Origin: Candidatus Gottesmanbacteria bacterium
GTDB lineage: Bacteria > Patescibacteriota > Microgenomatia > 2-02-FULL-39-11
Direction of reading: 5' to 3'
DNA length: 6,591 nucleotides
Assembly: GCA_016218275.1 (NCBI GenBank)
Contig: JACREK010000139.1
Coordinates: 1 to 6,591, forward strand
This document shows positions 1-5,663 of the stretch, one piece after another; within the stretch, counting starts at the first letter, position 1, and every line of letters starts with the position of its first letter. The position numbers and the translations under genes are program-made. The notes under the pieces are model-generated. The model was not told where the DNA came from, made no database searches, and saw only the letters and a program-made list of their open reading frames with translations.

Positions 1-131
1 ATCGAGAGACTTTCAGCTATCTCCAAGATTGTTTGTGGCTCCTTATTGTAAAGGTAAAGGTAGACTTTCGTCTCCAACGGGTTTAAACCGAATTCCGCAA
101 GTTTTTGAGATATTTCATTGATTTTGACCAT
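1..131 (-). CDS. TrmB-family HTH transcriptional regulator, N-terminal fragment cut by window edge
   Basis: An open frame reads leftward from ATG at 131-129 and is still open at base 1, giving 43 codons plus two bases. It begins MVKINEISQKLAEFGLNPLE and continues TKVYLYLYNKEPQTILEIAE. This matches the start of the TrmB / sugar-specific regulator winged-helix family: a short helix, then a 'lgLn..E.kvYl.Ll' block (residues 11-28), then the first helix of the HTH with 'ti.EIAe.l' (34-42). The recognition helix and any effector domain lie outside the window. Proteins of this family bind DNA as dimers and usually repress neighbouring or their own genes, some in response to sugars. The gene is divergent from the methyltransferase, and a promoter with dyad repeats lies directly upstream. 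No Shine-Dalgarno is visible. The HTH class is fairly sure; the effector and exact subfamily cannot be judged from this part. Confidence 0.72.
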   Translation of the reverse strand, partial: MVKINEISQKLAEFGLNPLETKVYLYLYNKEPQTILEIAESLS

Positions 132-142
132 ATGTCGAACTT

Positions 143-158
143 GTCGGACAGTTCCGAC
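143..158. promoter_or_regulatory. Inverted repeat, candidate operator at the regulator start site
   Basis: GTCGGA (143-148) and TCCGAC (153-158) form a perfect 6-bp dyad around CAGT. A related half-site, TGTCGAAC (133-140), sits immediately beside it as a near copy of TGTCGGAC (142-149), nine bases apart. The dyad covers the predicted start of transcription of the divergent regulator, the usual place for an autorepression operator. That it is bound by the regulator is inference. Confidence 0.45.
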
Positions 159-162
159 GTCA

Positions 163-191
163 AATATACACTTTATGACTGTAATTGTAAA
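163..191 (-). promoter_or_regulatory. Sigma70-type promoter for the left-edge regulator
   Basis: On the minus strand TTTACA (186-191, 5/6 match to the -35 consensus) is followed by a 17-nt spacer and TATATT (163-168, 5/6 match to the -10 consensus). The predicted transcription start is near 156, about 25 nt upstream of the regulator ATG at 131. Box quality and ideal spacing support it; no expression data are available. Confidence 0.6.
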
Positions 192-194
192 GTG
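169..194. promoter_or_regulatory. Inverted repeat across the -35/spacer of the divergent intergenic region
   Basis: CACTTTA (169-175) and TAAAGTG (188-194) form a 7-bp dyad with a 12-nt centre. It spans the spacer and -35 box of the regulator promoter and lies 25 nt before the methyltransferase start, so it could act as an operator for both genes or merely be an AT-rich chance repeat. Confidence 0.35.
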
Positions 195-218
195 AGGCTT
201 TATAGCAAAGCAATCAAC

Positions 219-902
219 ATGAGTTATGTTAAAGAAATTGCAAAAATCTATGACTACTTAGCAGATAGGTATGATTATATCTATCAGAGTCCGGTCAATC
301 ATGGCGAGAATAGAGTGGTATTTGATCTTGTGGAAAAACACATGGGTAAGTCGATCTTGGATATAGGGTGCGGAACTAGTCTGTTTCTCGAATATCTCAA
401 TCCTTCTAAGTATCTAGGGATTGATGTTTCAGAAAAAATGATAGCCCTTGCGAGAAAAAGATATCCTGAACGACATTTTATTGTTGGAGATATGCACAAC
501 TTGCCCCTAAAAGATGAAACGTTTGATACAGTGGTTAGTCTATTTAGTTGCCTAAATCTTACACTCACTCCGAAAATGATAGCCGATGAAATACTAAGAG
601 TATTAAAACCAGGTGGTCATTTTATAGGAACAGTAGTCGGTCTACGGATGAAATACAACATTCTAGCTGGCCCAAAAGACCATGACTGGAGAAATATACC
701 GATCACCTATTATACCCAAAAGAGTATAAAGGAAGCCTTTGGTTTTGAGGAACTTCAGATTCTAGGTCTGAATTATCTTGGTAATTTATTTGAAAAACAT
801 GAAAGATACGTAAATAATGAGTTCGGGTTATTAGGAAGGACAGCTCCCGACTTAGCAAGACATATGATTATCATCGGTCGTAAATCACTATCAACCGTCT
901 GA
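219..902 (+). CDS. Class I SAM-dependent methyltransferase (Methyltransf_11/25 type)
   Basis: The gene encodes a 227-residue protein with the Rossmann-like methyltransferase fold. From the start chosen here, motif I is ILDIGCGTS (46-54) for the SAM methionine and amino group. GIDVSEKMI (68-76) carries the acidic residue for the ribose. GDMHNLPL (90-97) follows, then the region with the LKPGG turn (129-133). The N-terminal IAKIYDYLADRYDYIY resembles the usual start of small-molecule methyltransferases of the UbiE/Methyltransf_11 type. The acceptor substrate cannot be deduced. The frame is open back to an ATG at 105, but those 38 extra residues lack similarity to the family and would overlap the divergent regulator (start 131) and both intergenic dyads, so ATG 219 is preferred. 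No Shine-Dalgarno is seen before 219. The 3' end overlaps the convergent glycosylase by 12 nt. The class is sure, the function unknown. Confidence 0.85.
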   Translation: MSYVKEIAKIYDYLADRYDYIYQSPVNHGENRVVFDLVEKHMGKSILDIGCGTSLFLEYLNPSKYLGIDVSEKMIALARKRYPERHFIVGDMHNLPLKDETFDTVVSLFSCLNLTLTPKMIADEILRVLKPGGHFIGTVVGLRMKYNILAGPKDHDWRNIPITYYTQKSIKEAFGFEELQILGLNYLGNLFEKHERYVNNEFGLLGRTAPDLARHMIIIGRKSLSTV

Positions 903-1490
903 AATTCGCCACAAGATAAGCGCGGCGTAGGTACGGTAGGGAGACCATTTGCTGCTTATTTTCTCTATCTGTTTTTGTGTCGGCTCGTTTTTCATCTTAT
1001 ATAATTTCTGCATTGCGCGCCGAAGTCCCAGATCTCCGGCGGAAAATACATCTTCACGGGCCAATGAAAACATCAAAAACATTTCCGCTGTCCACCTACC
1101 GATTCCGTGCAATTTAGTCAACTCATTGATTATTTCCTCATCAACTAATCCGTCTAATTTTCCCAAATTGATTTCGCGTTTTACCACTTTTTTCGCCAGA
1201 TTTTTCATGAATTCCACTTTTTTCCAAGAAGTACCGGCTTCTTTTATTTTACTCTCCGGAATTTTTAACAATTTTTCAGCGGTTATAATTTCCTTGCTAA
1301 AAAGATTTTTGAATTTATTAAAAATCGTCCGTGCAGCTTTATCGGATAGCTGTTGGTTGATAATTGCCTCACAAATATCAGCGAAGAAATTTTCGGATTT
1401 TTCCAGAGGTGCAAGAGGTCTGATTTTTCCTAAGACTTTAAAAAGAATCGGATCAACTTTTTTAAAATGTTCTATGAGTCTTTTATCCAT
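891..1490 (-). CDS. AlkA-like HhH-GPD DNA-3-methyladenine glycosylase
   Basis: This 199-residue protein is a base-excision repair glycosylase of the HhH-GPD superfamily, which flips out and removes alkylated purines such as 3-methyladenine. The N-terminal part has 'AIINQQLSDKAA' (42-53), the conserved block following the first helices. The helix-hairpin-helix is at LTKLHGIGRWTAEMFL (124-139). AGDLGLRRA (151-159) supplies the expected catalytic aspartate, D153. The protein has only one cysteine (C40) and no C-terminal four-Cys cluster, which argues against the Fe-S MutY/endonuclease III branch and for the AlkA/MAG branch. It lacks the extra N-terminal domain of E. coli AlkA, as short homologues do. 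Its start lies inside the HAD gene with a 19-nt overlap, implying translational coupling. Exact substrate range is not readable from sequence. Confidence 0.87.
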   Translation of the reverse strand: MDKRLIEHFKKVDPILFKVLGKIRPLAPLEKSENFFADICEAIINQQLSDKAARTIFNKFKNLFSKEIITAEKLLKIPESKIKEAGTSWKKVEFMKNLAKKVVKREINLGKLDGLVDEEIINELTKLHGIGRWTAEMFLMFSLAREDVFSAGDLGLRRAMQKLYKMKNEPTQKQIEKISSKWSPYRTYAALILWRISDG

Positions 1491-2083
1491 TTTCTGATTT
1501 CCCGAATTGATCTTGCCGGACTATCCGTATCAAATAGAACTGCATTCCATCCCAAGGCTTGGGCTACCTCTACATTTATCGCAAAATCATCTATAAATAA
1601 AATATTCCCAGGCTTAACCTTTGCCTTTTTTTGGGCATGATGGTATATTTCCTTTTCCGGTTTTACCTTACCCAATAAACATGATTGTACAACTGTTGTA
1701 TAATTTATATCCGGAATATTTCCCGATTCTCTCAAATGGTCATAAACTCCGTGATGAATATTGGTCAGAAGTCCCACCGGTAGATGTTTGGCTGTTTCTT
1801 TAACAAATCTATGTGTCTCTATAATCGGAGTAAATTTTTTCATGGAGAAATTAAAAAAATCAAAATCTTTCCCTGAAGATATACCCAAATCAGCGTACAT
1901 ATTCTCCCATAATTTCTGATAAGTGATTATTCCCCTGCAGGCAGCTTCATCATGTTTAGCATAAACACGCAAAACTTCATCAAATGGTTTTTTGTGTTTA
2001 GCAGCTATCTCTACCAATACTTCCCGCCAGCGAAACAGCACTCCTCCTACGTCAAAATAGACAAATTTGATATCCTTTTTCAT
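1472..2083 (-). CDS. HAD-superfamily (subfamily IA) hydrolase, probable phosphatase
   Basis: The 203-residue protein has all four HAD motifs. Motif I is FDVGGVL (10-16) with nucleophile D11. Motif II is LLTNIHH (105-111) with T107. Motif III is KVKPEKEIY (139-147) with K141. Motif IV is ILFIDDFAINVEVA (161-174) with D165 and D166 for Mg2+. A helical cap between motifs I and II (about 18-95) fits subfamily IA. The second Asp of the usual DxD is Gly (D11-V-G13), as in the YihX group, whose members are active phosphatases, so this is not proof of inactivity. The substrate is unknown; sugar phosphates or nucleotides are possible. The ATG follows the dnaJ stop with no gap (TAAATG), and GAGAGG (2094-2099), ten bases upstream, is a plausible ribosome site. 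It is probably cotranscribed with dnaJ and the glycosylase. Confidence 0.85.
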   Translation of the reverse strand: MKKDIKFVYFDVGGVLFRWREVLVEIAAKHKKPFDEVLRVYAKHDEAACRGIITYQKLWENMYADLGISSGKDFDFFNFSMKKFTPIIETHRFVKETAKHLPVGLLTNIHHGVYDHLRESGNIPDINYTTVVQSCLLGKVKPEKEIYHHAQKKAKVKPGNILFIDDFAINVEVAQALGWNAVLFDTDSPARSIREIRKWIKDS

Positions 2084-2986
2084 TTAAAACCAGCCTCTCT
2101 TCTTCTTGCCTTCTTCCTCAAACTCGGAAAGAATTTCTTTCTGACGACTGGTAAGTCTAGTCGGGATTGTCACCTTGACGCGGACATACTGATCACCGCG
2201 GCCGCCGCCATGTACATGCGGAACTCCTTTTCCCCGAAGTCTTATAAACGTACCCGACTGTGTTCCCGGTTGAATTTTTAAATTCAGCGTCCCGTCAATA
2301 GTCGGTACAGCTACCACATCTCCTAAAGCTGCTTGGGTAAAACTTATTTCAATATCTGTCACTAAATCATAATCTTCTCTTTTAAAACGGGAATCCGGCT
2401 GCACTTCTACCACTACATCATAATCACTAAAGCGGATATGCGATCCGTCGTCAACCCCCGCCGGAATTTTTATTTTTTGTCTTTTACCCTCAACCTCAAC
2501 AATTTTTTCCACACCTTTTACTGCTTCCATAAAATCTATGGTTAATCTATATACAGTTCTGCGAGGCTGGTGTCTGCCAAATGGTGATCCGCCACCAAAA
2601 AACTGCTCAAAAATCTCAAAAGGATCGGAAAATCCTCCAAAATCTACTCCCTCGAATCCTCCCCCTGGTTGACCTCCATAAGTGGTATAAGTATAGGTGA
2701 AAGGACCATATCTGCCTGATTGAGTCTGCGCTCCAAACGGTCCTTCTGCACCAAAACCAGCGCCAGGCTTAAAGGCTGCCTCACCATACTGATCATAAAC
2801 TTCTTTCTTTTTGGAGTCGGAAAGCACTTCGTAAGCCTTATTTATTTCTTTAAACTTCTCATTTGCCTCGGAACTTTTATTCCTATCCGGATGCCATTGT
2901 AAAGCAAGTTTCCGATAGGCACGTTTAATTTCTGCCTCCGAAGCATTTTTCGATACCCCTAAAACTTCATAGAAATCTTTCGCCAT
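2084..2986 (-). CDS. dnaJ: DnaJ-family Hsp40 co-chaperone lacking the zinc-finger domain
   Basis: DnaJ binds unfolded clients and stimulates the ATPase of DnaK through its J-domain. Here the J-domain spans residues 4-68 with the HPD motif at 32-34. A Gly/Phe-rich linker follows (about 71-138), including DPFEIFEQFFGGG, which resembles the DIF-motif region. Two beta-sandwich client-binding domains come next (about 142-198 and 203-275). The C-terminus (RLTSRQKEILSEFEEE) looks like canonical DnaJ. The CxxCxGxG repeats are entirely absent, and the protein contains no cysteine at all, so by architecture it is a type II (CbpA/DnaJB-like) Hsp40 of 300 residues, against about 375 for type I. The start ATG has no Shine-Dalgarno but follows an extended -10 box at leaderless spacing. 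The stop abuts the HAD gene ATG. The neighbouring hrcA-grpE-dnaK operon supports the assignment as the DnaK partner. Confidence 0.93.
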   Translation of the reverse strand: MAKDFYEVLGVSKNASEAEIKRAYRKLALQWHPDRNKSSEANEKFKEINKAYEVLSDSKKKEVYDQYGEAAFKPGAGFGAEGPFGAQTQSGRYGPFTYTYTTYGGQPGGGFEGVDFGGFSDPFEIFEQFFGGGSPFGRHQPRRTVYRLTIDFMEAVKGVEKIVEVEGKRQKIKIPAGVDDGSHIRFSDYDVVVEVQPDSRFKREDYDLVTDIEISFTQAALGDVVAVPTIDGTLNLKIQPGTQSGTFIRLRGKGVPHVHGGGRGDQYVRVKVTIPTRLTSRQKEILSEFEEEGKKKRGWF

Positions 2987-2992
2987 ATGTGT

Positions 2993-3001
2993 ATTTTATC
3001 A
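2993..3001 (-). promoter_or_regulatory. Extended -10 element for a likely leaderless dnaJ transcript
   Basis: The minus strand reads TGATAAAAT (3001 down to 2993), an extended -10 (TGn plus TAAAAT). Six bases, ACACAT, then separate it from the dnaJ ATG, so the predicted +1 is the A of the start codon. No good -35 is seen at 17 nt. Two perfect TATAAT hexamers lie further upstream (3012-3017 and 3029-3034), also without clear -35 partners, and could serve as alternative -10 boxes. Confidence 0.45.
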
Positions 3002-3025
3002 AAAAAAGCGCATTATAGCGCTTTT
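3001..3025 (-). terminator. Rho-independent terminator after hrcA-grpE-dnaK
   Basis: On the minus strand AAAAGCGC (3025-3018) pairs perfectly with GCGCTTTT (3011-3004) around a six-base loop, TATAAT, and the descending arm runs into seven T (3007-3001). The 8-bp stem with four G:C pairs plus the T-tract is a typical intrinsic terminator for leftward transcription, about 180 nt past the dnaK stop and 15 nt before the dnaJ ATG. In the plus direction the T-tract is only four bases, so termination that way would be weak. Confidence 0.72.
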
Positions 3026-3122
3026 CAAATTATATAATAGTTTTTTGCGCAGCAGTATGAATTTTTCGAAGCGCACACACGGGACTCTTAAACCAAGTAA
3101 ATATAATACTAATGCCATTAGG

Positions 3123-3148
3123 ATCCTGAAACAAGTTCAGGATGACAA
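3123..3148. repeat. Short palindromic intergenic repeat (ATCCTGAA dyad, TTGTCATCC end)
   Basis: ATCCTGAA (3123-3130) and TTCAGGAT (3136-3143) form a perfect 8-bp dyad around ACAAG. On the minus strand the unit begins TTGTCATCCTGAACTTG. It lacks a following T-tract, so it is not an intrinsic terminator. From memory, closely similar units (TGTCATCCTGAAC... and TGTCATCCCGAC...) recur between genes in many bacterial genomes. A related copy in the opposite orientation occurs at 6551-6585. Confidence 0.6.
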
Positions 3149-3206
3149 CGCTCTAGAAAACCTTGATATATTGTAAGCTAGAAAAATTTATACGCGAGCA
3201 AAAAAC

Positions 3207-5126
3207 TCAGCTCACCACTTCCCCTTCCTGCACATCTTCTTTTTTAGTCTTTTTTTCCTCTTTTTTCTCTCCATTTGGTTCTTCTGTCTTCTGCTTGTCC
3301 GCCGAAGCCTGGCCGGAGGCGGATTGCTGTTGTTGTTGTTGATACATCGCCTGGCCAATTTTTTGCAAGGAGTCAGAAAGGTCTTTGGTCTTTGTCTCTA
3401 GATCTTCCTTTGTACCGGTCTCCAAGATGGATTTAAGCGCAGATATTTTTTCCTCTACTTCTTTTTTGACACCTGCGGCAACTTTGTCTCCTGCATCTTT
3501 AAGAGATTTTTCCGCTACATAAATCATGTTGTCTGCTTTATTTCTGACTTCAATCTTATCTTTTTTAGCAATGTCTTCAGATGCGTGCGCTTCTGCTTCT
3601 TTGGTCATTCTGTCTATCTCATCTTTGGAAAGTCCGGTTGAACCGGTAATCTTGATACTTTGGCTTTTACCGGTAGCTTTATCATGAGCTTTCACATTTA
3701 AGATTCCATTGGCATCAATGTCAAAAGTTACATCGACTTGAGGAATCCCTCTGGGTGCTGGCGGAATACCATCGAGAATAAAGCGTCCCAGTGATTTATT
3801 GTCAGCCGCCATCGGCCGCTCTCCCTGCAGTACATTTATCTCAACCGATGTCTGGTTATCAGCAGCAGTTGAGAAGATTTCACTCTTTGAAGTCGGCACT
3901 GTCGTATTTCTGGTTATAAGAGGTGTCGACACTCCACCCAATGTCTCTACCCCCAAAGTCAAGGGTGTCACATCCAGAAGTACCACATCTCTTACTTCTC
4001 CCGTTAAGACTCCTGCCTGAACTGCGGCACCCACTGCTACAACTTCATCCGGATTGACACTCTTATTTGTCTCTTTGCCGAAAAATTCTTTTACGACTTC
4101 TATAACTTTCGGCATTCTGGTCATTCCTCCAACCAAAACCACTTCATCAATCTTTTCTTTGGTAATCTTGGCATCTTTAAGACATGCCTCAACAGGAGTA
4201 ATCGTTTGTTTAATCAAATCTCCCACTATACTTTCCAGTTTTGCCCTGGTTAATTTCATCACTAAGTGGAGCGGACCTTCTTTTCCTTGGGTAATAAACG
4301 GCAGATTGATTTCTGTTTCAAGACTGGTAGATAATTCAATCTTTGCTTTCTCGGCACTGTCTCTTAATCTCTGGAGTGCCTGCGGGTCTTTTCTTAAATC
4401 TACCCCATGTTCTTTTTTAAATTCATCAGCAAGAAAGTCCAGTATCTTCTTATCAAAATCATCTCCTCCCAGATGTGTATCACCGTTGGTTGCTTTCACT
4501 TCATAGACACCGTCCCCCAACTCAAGGATAGAAATATCAAAAGTACCTCCACCCAAATCATAGACAGCTACAGTATGGGCATGCTTTTTCTCCAGACCAT
4601 AAGCAAGCGCCGCAGCTGTCGGTTCATTAAGAATTCTTTTAACTGTTAGTCCTGCAATTTCTCCTGCCTGCTTGGTGGCCTGCCTTTGGGAATCGTCAAA
4701 ATAAGCAGGAACTGTAATGACTGCCTCAGTTACCTTCTCGCCCAAATAACTTTCTGCATCTGCTTTTATTTTTTGAAGTATCATTGCCGATATTTCCTGG
4801 GGTGTGAAAGTTTTACCTTCGACTTCAACGACAGCCATCCCCTCGCGACCGGATTTGATGCCATAAGGCAACCACTTGACATCATATTGAACGCTCTTAT
4901 CTGTATATTTTCTACCCATCAGTCTTTTGATGGAAAAGACCGTAGATTTGGGATTTATCACTATTTGCCTTTTGGCTACATCCCCAACTATATGTTTAAT
5001 CGGATCAACTACAGAGGGGATAACATTTCTTCCCTCGGCGCTGTGAATTACTTTGGGACTGCCGCCCTCCATAACGGCAACACATGAATTGGTTGTTCCA
5101 AGATCTATACCTATAATTTTTGACAT
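3207..5126 (-). CDS. dnaK: Molecular chaperone DnaK (Hsp70)
   Basis: This is full-length DnaK, 639 residues against 638 in E. coli. It is a cytosolic ATP-driven chaperone that clamps hydrophobic peptide segments and cycles with DnaJ and GrpE. The ATPase domain starts IIGIDLGTTNSCVAVMEGG (phosphate-1 loop with D8, T11, T12). It includes K67 (equivalent to catalytic K70 of E. coli), VYDLGGGTFDISIL (188-201, with T195) and VVLVGGMTRMPKV (329-341). The linker is VVLLDVTPLTLG (381-392), the substrate-binding beta domain about 393-505 and the helical lid about 506-595. The ATPase domain keeps the segment around 75-100 that is shortened in Firmicutes. The tail (596-639) is disordered: six Gln, then a Lys/Glu-rich stretch ending EGEVVS. 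A strong Shine-Dalgarno lies nine bases before ATG. It is third in the HrcA/CIRCE-controlled operon, 37 nt after grpE. Confidence 0.98.
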   Translation of the reverse strand: MSKIIGIDLGTTNSCVAVMEGGSPKVIHSAEGRNVIPSVVDPIKHIVGDVAKRQIVINPKSTVFSIKRLMGRKYTDKSVQYDVKWLPYGIKSGREGMAVVEVEGKTFTPQEISAMILQKIKADAESYLGEKVTEAVITVPAYFDDSQRQATKQAGEIAGLTVKRILNEPTAAALAYGLEKKHAHTVAVYDLGGGTFDISILELGDGVYEVKATNGDTHLGGDDFDKKILDFLADEFKKEHGVDLRKDPQALQRLRDSAEKAKIELSTSLETEINLPFITQGKEGPLHLVMKLTRAKLESIVGDLIKQTITPVEACLKDAKITKEKIDEVVLVGGMTRMPKVIEVVKEFFGKETNKSVNPDEVVAVGAAVQAGVLTGEVRDVVLLDVTPLTLGVETLGGVSTPLITRNTTVPTSKSEIFSTAADNQTSVEINVLQGERPMAADNKSLGRFILDGIPPAPRGIPQVDVTFDIDANGILNVKAHDKATGKSQSIKITGSTGLSKDEIDRMTKEAEAHASEDIAKKDKIEVRNKADNMIYVAEKSLKDAGDKVAAGVKKEVEEKISALKSILETGTKEDLETKTKDLSDSLQKIGQAMYQQQQQQSASGQASADKQKTEEPNGEKKEEKKTKKEDVQEGEVVS

Positions 5127-5135
5127 AAATTTTTA

Positions 5136-5141
5136 CCTCCT
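5136..5141 (-). promoter_or_regulatory. Shine-Dalgarno of dnaK
   Basis: The minus strand has AGGAGG, continuing into T, nine bases before the dnaK ATG. It is the only consensus ribosome binding site in the window; hrcA, grpE and dnaJ lack one. It fixes the dnaK start and would allow strong independent initiation inside the polycistronic mRNA. Confidence 0.85.
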
Positions 5142-5163
5142 ATTAAATAAAATTCTAAACTAT

Positions 5164-5658
5164 CTACCTGTTTTGGTCATTTGTATTTTGATAATTTAAA
5201 TTTGTTTCGGATTTAGGATTTTGTATTTTGGATTTATTTTCAATTTTCTTTCCTACCTTCACCTGTGCTACTCTTATCACTTTATCTTCCAATTTATAGC
5301 CTGCTCTCACTTCTTCAATCACATCATCTTCTTTTTCACTTTCTACCACTTCTACACATTCCATCTCATGCGGATTAAATTTCTTGCCTAAGACTTCAAT
5401 TTTTACAACACCATGTTTTACTAATACTTCCCAAAAACTTTTAACTCCAAGTGTCAATCCCGGATCTTTTAAGTGTTCTTCCGCTTGCTCAAAAGTGTCT
5501 AAAACAGCCAACAGTTCATGAATAATTTTTTCCGATGCATATTTTACTAACTCTTTTTCTTGTACCTTTACCCTCTTCTCCAGATTCTGGTAATCTGCTA
5601 AAGCCCTAAAATACTTACCTTTCCATTCCTCGATCTCTTGTTGCAACTTCTTTGTCAT
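5164..5658 (-). CDS. grpE: GrpE nucleotide exchange factor for DnaK
   Basis: GrpE dimers open the DnaK ATPase domain to release ADP. This protein has 164 residues from the ATG. It has a long N-terminal coiled coil (about 1-65) with the typical RALADYQNLEKRV (18-30). The beta-domain follows, with GVVKIEVLGKKFNPHEMECV (83-102; family pattern 'G...i...G..FDP..HeA') and ending GYKLEDKVIRVAQVKVGK (120-137). The usual family end is near residue 137. The remaining 27 residues are rich in Asn, Lys, Gln and Ser (KSKIQNPKSETNLNYQNTND) and seem to be translated from a degenerate AT-rich repeat. An upstream in-frame TTG at 5670 would overlap the hrcA stop and add MVIV; the ATG at 5658, five bases after the hrcA stop, is preferred. 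No clear Shine-Dalgarno is present, so coupling to hrcA translation is likely. Confidence 0.93.
   Translation of the reverse strand: MTKKLQQEIEEWKGKYFRALADYQNLEKRVKVQEKELVKYASEKIIHELLAVLDTFEQAEEHLKDPGLTLGVKSFWEVLVKHGVVKIEVLGKKFNPHEMECVEVVESEKEDDVIEEVRAGYKLEDKVIRVAQVKVGKKIENKSKIQNPKSETNLNYQNTNDQNR
5180..5230. repeat. Degenerate AT-rich repeat inside the 3' end of grpE
   Basis: TTTGTATTTTG occurs at 5180-5190 and again at 5220-5230, exactly 40 bases apart. On the minus strand the surrounding sequence is a run of AAATCC/AAAATCC-like words. Its translation (KSKIQNPKSE) is the kind of peptide produced when AAATCCAAAATCC-type intergenic repeats are read through. The repeat lies wholly downstream of the conserved GrpE domain. 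Confidence 0.5.
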
Positions 5659-5663
5659 TACGA

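Noticed and set aside
105..218. N-terminal extension of the methyltransferase from ATG 105
   Set aside because: It would overlap the divergent regulator by 27 bases, run through its promoter and dyads, and add residues unlike the family; ATG 219 begins the conserved part.
949..1497. A 182-codon open plus-strand frame opposite the glycosylase
   Set aside because: The minus-strand frame has clear HhH-GPD motifs. The plus frame gives low-complexity Ser/Phe/Ile-rich protein with no recognisable domain and is an antisense shadow.
1472..2083. HAD motif I with Gly in place of the second Asp as a sign of a dead enzyme
   Set aside because: Active members such as the YihX group have the same DxG pattern, and motifs II-IV are intact here.
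3185..3213. GAGC ... GCTC hairpin at the dnaK stop codon
   Set aside because: The T-run lies in the loop, not after the stem, and the stem is short, so it is not a credible terminator; the hairpin at 3001-3025 is far better.
3320..3345. CAA/CAG run coding six Gln near the DnaK C-terminus as an unusual microsatellite
   Set aside because: Gln-rich segments just after the lid are common in DnaK (E. coli also has one), so it is ordinary.
4054..4506. A 150-codon plus-strand frame within dnaK
   Set aside because: It is opposite highly conserved DnaK sequence and has no family features of its own.
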